NCBI GenBank assembly: GCA_044226485.1
Contig: JBGAGY010000021.1
Span: 3,358 to 67,357, forward strand
Length of the DNA: 64,000 nt
Direction: 5' to 3'
From: UBA6663 sp044226485
GTDB lineage: Bacteria > Chloroflexota > Anaerolineae > Anaerolineales > UBA6663
In this document: positions 42,854 through 53,275 of the stretch, one piece after another
Position numbering within the stretch: the stretch's first letter is position 1
How the letters are laid out: every line of letters begins with the position of its first letter
The notes under the pieces: model-generated
Seen by the model: the letters and a program-made list of their open reading frames with translations, nothing else
What the model was told of the DNA's origin: nothing
Databases searched by the model: none
Position numbers and translations under genes: made by a program

Positions 42854-42911
42854 GTGGAACAGTCCTCGTCAACAACCCCAAAACTCAGACTATTTTACTC
42901 GGCATTCAAAT

Positions 42912-43987
42912 TCATACATTTCGGAGGCGGCGTAACAACGCCGGAGTCAGTTTATCTTCAGTTACGATTTCGCCAGCGATTTCACGCATCTCAAGCATAG
43001 CTCGAGCCATCGCCTGTTCGTCACGATGATTACGATCTAATCCAAGCAACCTCAGAAGTCCTCTCTCATTCAAAGGAACGCCAACGGCTTTGCAGCGCAA
43101 GACTCCCCATTCGAAGAGACGGAGCCGATGGCTCTCTGCGGACTCTACGCTTTCGGCGAGTGCCTGAGACGTTTTTGGGAAATGCCCGGGCCAGTAGGTC
43201 AGCCAACGACTAAAGTTCACTCCAATGGCTCGCTCCAGGTAAATGATTGAGACGCGCTCCGGACGCAAATGAGGATCCTGCGGGTGCAAAGCCGCATTGC
43301 GTACACCACTTGCCCATCGGCTATCACGCTCCGGCAAATCCACAGCAGGCAAAGAATACCATTGGGCCTCTGTTTTCTCTTTACGAATCGATGTACGATA
43401 CCAATCCCGATCATTTCGGGAAAGCCAATGAGAAAGTGCATTCGTTTTTTTTGCCATCTCTTTGGAGTAACGGCCCGATTTGCGATTTGCACGCATAGTC
43501 ATATATTCAGCACGTTTTTCGTTAATCAGTTCAGCAGAAGGCATAACCTTACGGGTTCGCGCAATACGGATCTTCGACGCTCTGTTTACTCCGTTTTCGT
43601 CCACACTTCGAGGGTCACGAGCCATAGCTCTCAGCGCGGCGCGAACTGCTTGGCCACCGCTCAAACTCAGTCGCTTGGCGATGACGTGGTTAGGGCAACC
43701 ACCTTCATGAAGTCGACTTACTAGCGCTTCCCAAGTTGGGCCGTATGAAACCACATACGTATAGGCAAAACGATCAGCTGTTGATTTGTCCGGACCTGTT
43801 CTTGCGTAGTGAAAACCACACTCCGGACAAATGAATCGCCCCAAAGGACGTCTTCGATCAACAAGTGCCGACTTGATCTGTATGCTTGCAATCGTTGATA
43901 GACCGTAGTGCTCCACTGCTGGATTTAGACAAGGCCAGGGACCAGTACCAAAAGGGGGGGCTTCTACCGGCAAGTGGATGAAATCCT
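42912..43987 (-). pseudogene. tnsD: Truncated tnsD/TniQ-family gene
   Basis: About 358 codons of a TnsD C-terminal region remain. TnsD is the Tn7 protein that binds the 3' end of glmS and directs insertion there. Recognisable parts are PWPCLNPAVEHYGLS, GRFICPECGFHYART, SYGPTWEALVSRLHEGG and CPNHVIAKRLSLSGGQAV. One cysteine expected in CLNPxC is replaced by Val. The frame begins at an IS630-family insertion. Past that element it continues for only about 15 codons (45139-45184) before a stop, so the N-terminal TniQ part is lost. This is a relic of a Tn7-like transposon in the attTn7 island. Confidence 0.72.
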
Positions 43988-44749
43988 CTAAGTAGGTCCG
44001 GGATAGTTCTTTGACACGTTGGCGGCCAACACATCGGCTAGCCAGAACTTGCGTGAACGAACGCCGGCTTTCTGCAAGCGCTGCGCCGGTGAGAGGTCGC
44101 AGATGAACGCGATCGCCGCGGCCACCGAATCGTCGACATCCGGTGTCGGCTCGTTGGCCAGGGCTTCCGCCTTGGCCTTGCGCCAGAGCGTGTCCATCAC
44201 GTTGAGTTCTGGACAGGCGGCTGGCAGAAACCGCAACTCGATGCGGAGCGCGTGGGCTAATCGCTGAGTGCTGGGTGCAACATGAGCCCCGTGCCGATCC
44301 AGGAAGAGCACGATCTGCCAACCGCGCCAGGACCGCCGGATCTGGCGCAAGAGCGACTGGAATTCCACTTGGCGGAACCGGCGGGTGACCTCCATCAGGC
44401 ATTGTCCGCTCAGGATGTTGAGGACACCCGAGAGCACCCGCTTGGCGTGATTGCCCGTGATCGGCACCACGGCTTGCTCGCCAATCGGCGCCCAACCATG
44501 GTAGAGCGGCGGGATCTCGCGAATGATCGTCGAGTCCATGAACAAGATCACCGTCCGGATCCTGGATTTCAGCCCGCGCTGGAGCCCCCTTTGGCCTGAC
44601 GCCAGGTGGGGCTGCGACGCGCCAACACAAAACGCGGCCGTTTGTACCGATAGCGCAGCCGCTTCAAAGCCAGCCGGATCAGATCGTCGCCGATGGAGAG
44701 CCCTAGCTGGGTCTCCAGTTGCGTCTGCAACATCGGCACGGTCCAGCAC
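43988..44749 (-). CDS. IS630 transposase, DDE part (second frame)
   Basis: This is the catalytic half of the transposase. The acidic triad is visible in ILFMDSTII, IVLFLDRHGAHVA and LPAACPELNVMDTLW. The real product most likely enters this frame near 44590 by -1 slippage from the first frame at AAAGGGGG, as in other IS630 elements. The codons between 44749 and that point are shadow sequence. The TAG stop uses the TA duplication plus one flanking base. Fused length would be about 370 residues, which is normal for the family. Confidence 0.82.
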   Translation of the reverse strand: MLDRADVADATGDPARALHRRRSDPAGFEAAALSVQTAAFCVGASQPHLASGQRGLQRGLKSRIRTVILFMDSTIIREIPPLYHGWAPIGEQAVVPITGNHAKRVLSGVLNILSGQCLMEVTRRFRQVEFQSLLRQIRRSWRGWQIVLFLDRHGAHVAPSTQRLAHALRIELRFLPAACPELNVMDTLWRKAKAEALANEPTPDVDDSVAAAIAFICDLSPAQRLQKAGVRSRKFWLADVLAANVSKNYPGPT

Positions 44750-45138
44750 GCCGCTCGATACCCATACGCCTGAGGGCCTTTGGGCAGCATCTTCTTCAGC
44801 AGCGGCAAGACCCGGTTCATCTTGGTGGCAGGTCGACCGGCGCGTTTCGCATCCTGGAGCCGTTCTGCAATGGGTTGAGCCTGTCGCTCTCGAAATCGCT
44901 GCGCCACCAGATAAACGCCCTGGCGACTCATCCGCACGCGCTTCCCGACTTCGGTGGGCGCCACACCATCCGCCAGCCAGATCAAGGCCTGGGCGCGCTT
45001 CACTTCACGTGCTCGCTTGGCTTTCGCTGCAATGGCTTCCAGCTGGGCTCGCTCCGCCGGTTTCAGACTTAGGATGGCCATCCACCGAGCATAATGGCCA
45101 TCAGCCATCGCGTCAACGAACTTACACGGACCTACTTA
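43989..45138 (-). mobile_element. IS630-family insertion sequence
   Basis: This element of about 1.15 kb is bounded by TA dinucleotides (43989-43990 and 45137-45138), the usual IS630/Tc1 target duplication. The terminal inverted repeats begin AGTAGGTCC at the left and end GGACCTACT at the right, and similarity extends about 30 bp inward (AGTTCTTTGACACG against AGTTCGTTGACGCG). It encodes a transposase in two overlapping frames. It sits at the broken end of the tnsD remnant. Confidence 0.88.
44569..45108 (-). CDS. IS630 transposase, HTH part (first frame)
   Basis: This is the DNA-binding half, 179 residues. Tandem helix-turn-helix segments (ALIWLADGVAPTEVGKRVRM, RQGVYLVAQRFRERQ) and the linker RYRYKRPRFVLARRSPTWRQ lead to the slippery run AAAGGGGG (plus-strand 44585-44592), beyond which this frame stops. 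ATG 45081 (MAILSLKPAE) is an alternative start. Confidence 0.82.
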   Translation of the reverse strand: MADGHYARWMAILSLKPAERAQLEAIAAKAKRAREVKRAQALIWLADGVAPTEVGKRVRMSRQGVYLVAQRFRERQAQPIAERLQDAKRAGRPATKMNRVLPLLKKMLPKGPQAYGYRAACWTVPMLQTQLETQLGLSIGDDLIRLALKRLRYRYKRPRFVLARRSPTWRQAKGGSSAG

Positions 45139-45257
45139 GTCGGGCTATCGGATCCTGACTTAGCCAATTTGTCTGAGTCTATCTAAGAGTCCCCGACCCA
45201 ATCGACACAATGGCAGAACTCACGACACGCTGCACTCTCACATCTGGCTAATATGGC

Positions 45258-46433
45258 ATGTTCACACTGGATATCACAACCACCAATGAAGAACATCGCG
45301 CGTTGTGTCATGAGTACTGGGAGACTAAAAACAACGGAAGCTACACTCACTCCGTTGCCTCAATAGCTAAGGCACGCAAGATCCCGAAAGAGGCTGTGAC
45401 CGAAATCGTTATGGCCTCTTGTGTGGCGACGAACATCAATGTGCGATGCATCAGATGCGACCAGCCCGCCACAATGCGATCACGTAACGAACGTCCTGGT
45501 TACTTTTGGAGCACTGACAATTGGTACTGCGACACTTGCAGATTTGGCAACTATCCCCGGCTCGGTAAGCGGCGCTCGTCAAACAGGCTCATAGACCCAA
45601 ATCTGCTAGAAAAGCGTGATCAGTGTCTTGCGCTGATGCCACATCCTGTAGATGTTATAAAGGTCCCCCTTGACATTGCCGTGTTCCTGTCCAGTCTAGT
45701 GAACGCGGCGGGTTCTGACAGACTGGATTACTTGCGAGCTGTCGATACACTCCCCACGCGTCTTTCACCCAGTGCGACGTTCGATACCCGTATTTTGATG
45801 CGCCTGGTGCTGGCCAACGTATTGGTGCCACATGTTCTTTCACAAGTGTCAAAACAGGATATCGTTGCGCAAGAAAGCATCGCAAGATCTGTGTTTTGGC
45901 AACCGCCGATCGATTGCGAATCGTTTGATGCACAGAGACTCGTTCAAGCCATAGATGACCGCCTATATGATGGGCCGTGGCCCAAACCGTGGCGAGGGCA
46001 AGTATTCGATCTGTGGCATCAGATTGCGCTTGAGGAATGCCTGGAATACATGCGGTTTGATTTCATGCGGCGTGGCTGGATATTCTCCCCTGGAAGGCGG
46101 ACCGATCGCATCATCAGCACAGCTCTGACGCGTTATTCAATCGGCCAGGTGTATCGCATCATCTTCGCATCAAATGAACATACATTCATGAATCTCCGTG
46201 AAGCGGCCGGTTTGTCTCAACCGGCCATTACCCAGCAAGCTGTAAGAATGCTAGAGGACGTGGTTCAAAGTTGCATAAATGACAAACTCGAGGTCCCCAC
46301 TATGGAGCGTCCAACAAGCTGTCCAGAAACTGTCCTCACCCGAGTGGTCAACTATCGCGTGCTGAAAGCTGGCTTCAAGAGCCTGAACGTGGTGATGACC
46401 AAGGAAACGATTCATCAATACACTCGCTCGTAA
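45258..46433 (+). CDS. Uncharacterised zinc-ribbon protein upstream of an ATPase
   Basis: I do not recognise this 391-residue protein. Visible features are two CxxC knuckles (RCIRCDQ at Cys64/Cys67 and YCDTCRF at Cys91/Cys94), which form a probable zinc ribbon, and a helix-turn-helix-like segment near residue 310 (MNLREAAGLSQPAITQQAVR). A DNA- or RNA-binding role is therefore plausible. The next gene starts 0-36 bp after its stop. It is divergent from the tnsD remnant and could be part of the same mobile cargo. No Shine-Dalgarno is clear before the ATG. Confidence 0.65.
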   Translation: MFTLDITTTNEEHRALCHEYWETKNNGSYTHSVASIAKARKIPKEAVTEIVMASCVATNINVRCIRCDQPATMRSRNERPGYFWSTDNWYCDTCRFGNYPRLGKRRSSNRLIDPNLLEKRDQCLALMPHPVDVIKVPLDIAVFLSSLVNAAGSDRLDYLRAVDTLPTRLSPSATFDTRILMRLVLANVLVPHVLSQVSKQDIVAQESIARSVFWQPPIDCESFDAQRLVQAIDDRLYDGPWPKPWRGQVFDLWHQIALEECLEYMRFDFMRRGWIFSPGRRTDRIISTALTRYSIGQVYRIIFASNEHTFMNLREAAGLSQPAITQQAVRMLEDVVQSCINDKLEVPTMERPTSCPETVLTRVVNYRVLKAGFKSLNVVMTKETIHQYTRS

Positions 46434-46469
46434 GTGAAGCTGTCAGCTTCTCGGAACAAAGTGGCACGA

Positions 46470-47915
46470 ATGATCGACCGACCTCACGAGTTGGAAATGT
46501 TCGACCGGGCCTTCTCGGGCGTTCGTCGGCGCGGTCAACTATTCCTAATTAGCGGCCGAAGCGGAGCCGGGAAGACGACGCTGGTGCAGCAATGGCTGGC
46601 TTTACGTCGTAAGTATGCCCTGTACTGGACGGCTAACGCGCATCTGAGCGAGTCCGACCAGGCCACCGATTTCGCTCAACAACTGAGTCGTCATCTGCGT
46701 TCGTCACCAGTTCCAACCGGGCCGTACGCGCGCGAGACTTGGCGTGGCGCCTTCACTCAGCTGTTCCAATCCTCACAATCCAGAACGCAGATTGTCGTGA
46801 TCGATCAGGTGACTGACATACTGATCGATCACAGCGCATTCGCCGGCGCACTCCAGCAGGCCTGGGATCAGAAGCTCCAGACCTGTAAGATCCTACTGAT
46901 CCTGATCGGCGATCACTACGGCCGAATATACGAGCACCTGCGCTCGTATGCCCATGCGCCCCTCTACGGTCGCTTTACTGCGGTCTGGCAGGCAACCCCC
47001 TTAACCTGGCACGACTTTTCGCCAGCGTTTCGACGTTGGTCAATCCGCGATCGCATACTGGCTTACGGTATCACGGGAGGCTGGCCGATGTTTGTGAAGA
47101 AACTCGACCCCAAGCGACCGCCCCGCCAGGCGTTGGCGCAGTTGATTGCGTCTGAGGAGTACAGTCAGAGTGTTCGCGCCATCCTGAACCAATTTGAGCC
47201 CACGCGACACAAGGCGATTATCAAAAGTCTTCGGGCATTGGCACAGGGAGCTGCCCCACAGCCGGATCTGAAACGACGCAGCCGACTCAACCGTCAAGCT
47301 TTGAATGCTGCCTTGGCTGATTTGGACATCGCCGAGCTCGTTACGACGGACGATATCCCGATCGAGGGTCGACTTTCGTTGTCGCAGCGAGTGGTGTTTC
47401 GCCTGTCCGATAACCAGGTTCGTTTCTTCTTCCGCTTTCTTGAGGCCTCTCCGAAGGCATCGGCTCCACAGGATTGGATTGGCCTCCTGAAATGGCAGTC
47501 CGCGAGCGTAGGTCAATTCCTTGCCGAATTGGTAGTGGATCAACTATTGCTATCTTGGTTGATGCGAGTGGGTCCCCGGAAATTGCCAATGGGATATTCG
47601 GATCGAATCGGGCCATTTCCCGGTACGCTCCCTTGTGACAAAGCCGTAGTAGTAGTCGATCGATACCATCAGCATTTGTGGGTTTGTGGTGTATTCGGTC
47701 AGGCGCGTCCATTGGGCGAAAGCCGCGTTCGAGCTTTTCGACATGCTGTCGAAGTCACACCCCACTGGCCCGGATATGCTTGCAGCAGTCTGCTGGTATC
47801 TTTGTCGGGTTTCACTCATCGCGCCAGAACATGCTTTCCTCAAGCCCATCACACGACCCTAGACCAGACCCAACTCATGAGAGGTATTTTGCGCCTTCGT
47901 CATTGGGGAGAATGA
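46470..47915 (+). CDS. Archaeal-type AAA ATPase (ATP_bind/DUF234-like)
   Basis: This 481-residue protein begins with the family pattern MIDRPHELEMFDRAF and has Walker A GRSGAGKT at residues 29-36, Walker B IVVIDQVTDI near 111-120, and DRILAYGITGGWPMFVKKLD after the ATPase core. Then comes a winged-helix segment (RRSRLNRQALNAALADLDIA). The C-terminal DUF234-like part contains AVVVVDRYHQHLWVCGVFG. These STAND-like ATPases, common in archaea and thermophiles, are poorly understood, and some associate with restriction-like or toxin functions. GTG 46434, directly abutting the previous stop, is an alternative start. It is co-transcribed with the zinc-ribbon gene. Confidence 0.78.
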   Translation: MIDRPHELEMFDRAFSGVRRRGQLFLISGRSGAGKTTLVQQWLALRRKYALYWTANAHLSESDQATDFAQQLSRHLRSSPVPTGPYARETWRGAFTQLFQSSQSRTQIVVIDQVTDILIDHSAFAGALQQAWDQKLQTCKILLILIGDHYGRIYEHLRSYAHAPLYGRFTAVWQATPLTWHDFSPAFRRWSIRDRILAYGITGGWPMFVKKLDPKRPPRQALAQLIASEEYSQSVRAILNQFEPTRHKAIIKSLRALAQGAAPQPDLKRRSRLNRQALNAALADLDIAELVTTDDIPIEGRLSLSQRVVFRLSDNQVRFFFRFLEASPKASAPQDWIGLLKWQSASVGQFLAELVVDQLLLSWLMRVGPRKLPMGYSDRIGPFPGTLPCDKAVVVVDRYHQHLWVCGVFGQARPLGESRVRAFRHAVEVTPHWPGYACSSLLVSLSGFTHRARTCFPQAHHTTLDQTQLMRGILRLRHWGE

Positions 47916-48032
47916 AGGCGGCAAGCCGGTCCTGATTAGGCTTCAGGTTTTCTGCCCGAGCAACCAGCCGGAAGACCATTCCCTGATATCGCAGGGCTTG
48001 CCGATGGATCTCTTTACTTGAACCACTCCCTT

Positions 48033-48057
48033 ATCTTCCGGAACTGTTCCGGAAGAT
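48033..48057 (+). terminator. Hairpin after the ATPase gene
   Basis: The 11-bp perfect stem ATCTTCCGGAA/TTCCGGAAGAT with a 3-nt loop lies 118 bp past the stop and has no T-run. The rest of the gap 47916-48171 shows nothing else. Confidence 0.45.
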
Positions 48058-48168
48058 ACGGACCTTCAGCCCGTCCATCTTCGCTATCGCTCCAAAACCA
48101 ATCGATCGCCTTCGTCCTAGTATTCTTTTGCCAGCCAGAGTCATCCTATCCGCCACTCTAAACACCTG

Positions 48169-48177
48169 TGCTAGGAT
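48169..48177 (+). promoter_or_regulatory. Extended -10 promoter of the HAD gene
   Basis: TGCTAGGAT (extended -10) lies 47 bp before the chosen HAD start. The -35 is weak. Confidence 0.4.
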
Positions 48178-48224
48178 AGATGATACGAACTATCGATTTA
48201 TCAGTAACCGAAGGCCGGCAGTCT

Positions 48225-49112
48225 ATGAAACGAGAAATATCGTTAGTGGTGACGGATCTTGATAATACATTGTATGACTGGGTAAGCATGTGGTATCACT
48301 CTTTCGACGCCATGGTGCGTCGGCTCGAAACTCAAAGTGGCATTTCCAGACAGGTATTAGAGTCGGATATTCAAGCAGTTTATCGGCGCCACGCGACGAC
48401 GGAGTACGCTTTCCTCATAGAGGAATTGCCGTCACTGAGGGCATTACATCCGAGCGGAGATTTGACACAGATCTATACGCAGGCGATCCGATCCTATCGC
48501 TTTGCCAGGCACGCAGCGCTGAAACTCTACGATGGGGTTTATCAGACTTTGGCTCAGCTTCGACAGGCTGGTTGTTTGATCGTGGCTTTTACTGAGTCTA
48601 TGGAGTTCTACACCATGACTCGGATAAAGAAGCTTGCGCTTGACGGTATCCTTGATTATGTGTATTCGCCGCCCGATCACTCCAAACCCTTGATTGTCGA
48701 CCGAATGCTTCCCGACATAGAATACCAGCTGTCGAAAACAATCCATCGTAATATTCCCAAGGGAGAAAAGAAACCAAATCCTGAGATTCTCCTCGGGATA
48801 ATACGTGACGATGGCATTGACGCCCCCTACGAGAAAACGATCTATGTAGGCGATAGTTTAATGAAGGACGTCAAGATGGCTCAAGATGCCGGGCTATTGG
48901 ATGTCTATGCCAAATACGGGGTCGCAACGAATTCTGATGCTTACGAGGCACTTCGTCGAGTCACACACTGGACACAGGACGATGTTGAACGAGAACGGCG
49001 CATTCTCGCTACCCACGAGATTGTGCCCACATACACTCTTAAGAATTCATTCGGAGAGTTGCTTGAACTCTTTGATTTTTCCTCTCACAGATCAACAAGA
49101 ATAGGAAGGTAA
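48225..49112 (+). CDS. HAD-family hydrolase
   Basis: This 295-residue HAD phosphatase-fold protein shows motif I VVTDLDNTLYDW (nucleophile Asp11 and Asp13), motif II IVAFTES, motif III EKKPNPEI and motif IV IYVGDSLMKDVKMAQ. A cap of about 90 helical residues follows motif I, giving a YigB/phosphoglycolate-phosphatase-like layout. ATG 48225 has GAAGG 10 nt upstream; ATG 48180 is an in-frame alternative. Its stop lies 7 bp before a multi-TM gene with its own AGGAAGG, so the pair is co-expressed. In this island a nucleotide- or cofactor-cleaving defence role is conceivable but unproven. Confidence 0.83.
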   Translation: MKREISLVVTDLDNTLYDWVSMWYHSFDAMVRRLETQSGISRQVLESDIQAVYRRHATTEYAFLIEELPSLRALHPSGDLTQIYTQAIRSYRFARHAALKLYDGVYQTLAQLRQAGCLIVAFTESMEFYTMTRIKKLALDGILDYVYSPPDHSKPLIVDRMLPDIEYQLSKTIHRNIPKGEKKPNPEILLGIIRDDGIDAPYEKTIYVGDSLMKDVKMAQDAGLLDVYAKYGVATNSDAYEALRRVTHWTQDDVERERRILATHEIVPTYTLKNSFGELLELFDFSSHRSTRIGR

Positions 49113-49119
49113 TCACTAC

Positions 49120-49662
49120 ATGACTTCGCCTATGAATGAGAAACTTGCCGAATTCGGGTTGGAGACCTGGAAAGCAGCTATCGATGTGCAGAAGCATTTC
49201 AATACTATCGAAATGCAGATCCGCAACATCGCAGTTACGGTCCTGACTGCGACAATTGGAGCAGCTGGTTTAGTCTTCAGCCAATACCAACAATCTGCAC
49301 GGCAAGCGGCAATGGATAGACAGATCTATCCAACCAATGTTGCGGTATCGATCTCCGGGCTGAGTTTGTCTTCCTCGGATCTCATCATACTAGGTGGCAT
49401 CTTTGCCTGGGCAGCTTTTTACTTGATGGATCGATGGTGGTATCACCGTCTTCTTCAGGGCGCCGTAAAACAAGCCCAAGCCATTGAAAACGAACTTGCA
49501 GGTACCCCTTACGGGAAGTTCATTCAACTCAGCAACTCAATTCGAATAGCGAGCCCATTTCGGTTGCCTGGAGGTCTCGAGATTCGGTCAGACAACAAAA
49601 TCGACGTGTTCTACATATCCGGCGCAGCGATCATGATTGTCCTTATTGGGTATGTTTTCTAG
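49120..49662 (+). CDS. Small multi-TM protein paired with HAD hydrolase
   Basis: This 180-residue protein has a helical N-terminus (LETWKAAIDVQKHFNTIEMQ), a first membrane helix at about 36-55 (IAVTVLTATIGAAGLVF), a second near 88-106 (LIILGGIFAWAAFYLMD) and a third at the C-terminus (YISGAAIMIVLIGYVF). The N-terminal pattern recalls small two-TM proteins found in defence islands, possibly pore-formers, but that is inference. It is translationally close to the HAD gene, 7 bp after it. A gap with nothing recognisable (49663-49983) follows. Confidence 0.68.
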   Translation: MTSPMNEKLAEFGLETWKAAIDVQKHFNTIEMQIRNIAVTVLTATIGAAGLVFSQYQQSARQAAMDRQIYPTNVAVSISGLSLSSSDLIILGGIFAWAAFYLMDRWWYHRLLQGAVKQAQAIENELAGTPYGKFIQLSNSIRIASPFRLPGGLEIRSDNKIDVFYISGAAIMIVLIGYVF

Positions 49663-49983
49663 GACATTTGCAGTTTGCCGCAATCCTTGCGCAAACCGTA
49701 TGCTCGACTGAGGTTGCTCAAAAGGACTTAACACCGCCCGAGCAATCTAGTCTGCTATTCGCGCGCGAAAAGACCCTATCAAACACTCGTCCCTCACTAT
49801 AACGGCAGTGGAGCCTTTTTGCTGATGATGACATTCTCCAGTCTGCATTATTAGCGACAACCGCAATAGAAGAGCTTGGTGCGCCTTTTGTCCTGAGAAT
49901 GGCAGTTCATGGAGCGCTCGATTGAAAGAAATGAATCGGAAAAACACCCACTTTGCAAATAGCCGTCGACGAAAGGCCAATCC

Positions 49984-51180
49984 ATGCCACGAAACAAGAA
50001 AAACCAGCCCAAGAATCAAAGGGCACGACCTATCGATTTAAAGAAGCCTTTGATCCTGTTAGTTGCAATGGCTGTTTTTTCGGCCTTGGGCATGCACATA
50101 CTGATGATCCGACCACCCGCGAATTTGGTATTACACACAACCAGTGAAAGCCAGATTCTGGGGCTTTCGCACGAGAACCCGGATGAATGGGACAACTCAT
50201 CAAACCCCATATCAGGCATAACGGCATCCGGCGATATTGCCGGCTATATGCATTTATCACCCCAGGAAGGCAGTGAGTATTTCCATGTTTCCCTACAGAC
50301 GCCTCTTGCCGCGGTTACAACGCTAAACCATTCGTCTGACTCAGAAACACTCAACACAATCGAGACATTTCCTGTGGACACTTCACAGATGTCATCTATT
50401 GAGATAAGCGCACGGTCGTTGAAATTTGCGTTGGGATTCGATTCACAACTTGTGAATGTGGCTCTTCAAGGCAGTAGTTACGGGTTCCTTTTTCACCCAG
50501 CGGGCTTATACAAGTCGACTCAAATGACTGTGATAGGTCAAGGGGTAACTGATTCTTCGATTGAAGAGTGGCCCATTATCGTTTTTCTAACGCGAAATGG
50601 AAATAGCCTGTTCCAAATAACAGGGATGTCCGAAAAAGATACCCTCTTAGAAGTCAGCGATGCGATTCAAGTAAAAATCAACGGTATCTCCGCAAAGAAT
50701 TCTGCGGACGTAACAGACATCAAACTCTCTGTAACTGATGCCTTGCCTTTCCGGATGCTCGTCTTGCAGGGCGATTTTGGCATTGCTAACGTAGTCCTTG
50801 ATAAAACCAGCCAATTGGACTTCGACATAGCGCTGCCATATTACTTCGTAAGGCCACCTTCTGGTTCAATTGTCATCGGCTCACAACCGGAGAACAGTCT
50901 AATCCCAGCGCAAAACGAGCTTGAGATCCACGCACCAGATAGTGACACCCCAGTAACCCTTCATCTAGAGTTGGGTGCATCGCAATCAGTACAGCCAACT
51001 ATATCTGGCGAGTCCAACTACGTCTTGTTGAATAAATCGAGGCAATTGGTGCCGTCACTCTGGGACAATTTAGGAGATGAGGTACGATCTGGCTTAGTCA
51101 CTACCCTCTTCGGCGCGATCGGCTTCATCTCATATCAGTTCTACCGATCTTTCCGCCCAGAGGAAAGAGATAATCGTTAG
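49984..51180 (+). CDS. Bitopic uncharacterised surface protein
   Basis: I do not recognise this 398-residue protein. A basic N-terminus (KKNQPKNQRARPIDLKK) leads to a membrane helix at 23-41, then a large extracytoplasmic beta-rich part, and a second helix near the C-terminus (SGLVTTLFGAIGFISYQFY), so both ends are cytoplasmic. GAAAGG lies 7 nt before the ATG. Codon use and G+C are island-like. It is the last gene before the Tn7-like end next to glmS. Confidence 0.65.
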   Translation: MPRNKKNQPKNQRARPIDLKKPLILLVAMAVFSALGMHILMIRPPANLVLHTTSESQILGLSHENPDEWDNSSNPISGITASGDIAGYMHLSPQEGSEYFHVSLQTPLAAVTTLNHSSDSETLNTIETFPVDTSQMSSIEISARSLKFALGFDSQLVNVALQGSSYGFLFHPAGLYKSTQMTVIGQGVTDSSIEEWPIIVFLTRNGNSLFQITGMSEKDTLLEVSDAIQVKINGISAKNSADVTDIKLSVTDALPFRMLVLQGDFGIANVVLDKTSQLDFDIALPYYFVRPPSGSIVIGSQPENSLIPAQNELEIHAPDSDTPVTLHLELGASQSVQPTISGESNYVLLNKSRQLVPSLWDNLGDEVRSGLVTTLFGAIGFISYQFYRSFRPEERDNR

Positions 51181-51260
51181 GACCGCGAATAACTCGAAAT
51201 CATCCGCGAGCGAATCCCGGCATTCGGGTCTCATCGACATATGCTCGTGGATCCGTTCCA

Positions 51261-51308
51261 AACGTGCCGGCCTATGCCGCTTTTGATAGCGACAAAGACC
51301 GGCACGTT
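51261..51308. terminator. Hairpin before the island end
   Basis: The 10-bp arms AACGTGCCGG/CCGGCACGTT enclose a smaller CGCT/AGCG stem, 80 bp past the stop of the last island gene. Confidence 0.5.
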
Positions 51309-51348
51309 CACGTATGGGCGAGGTCAGTGACTCTAGTCCCAGTGCCAT

Positions 51349-51418
51349 CCAAATCCGACACTTTATTGCCTGCACCGGGACTATATTACTCTGACCAGCA
51401 TTTTGTTGCCCTTCGACA
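51349..51418. mobile_element. Candidate Tn7-like transposon end at attTn7
   Basis: Read inward on the minus strand, the segment starts TGTCGAAGGGCAACAAAATG and carries two 22-bp repeats (plus-strand 51389-51410 and 51349-51370) with shared core GGCAAyAAArTG. The second reads GGCAATAAAGTG, close to the GACAATAAAGTC core of Tn7 TnsB-binding sites. The outer ACA (51416-51418) is 24 bp from the glmS stop codon, as expected for Tn7 insertion. Bases 51419-51423 (CCGCC) would be the target duplication. I could not find the partner end. Confidence 0.6.
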
Positions 51419-51442
51419 CCGCCCTTCAAGGACCAGAATGCC

Positions 51443-53275
<1,833 letters not shown>

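Noticed and set aside
49747..50019. Minus-strand 90-codon ORF before the bitopic protein gene
   Set aside because: It overlaps the start and ribosome-binding site of the plus-strand gene and has no recognisable features.
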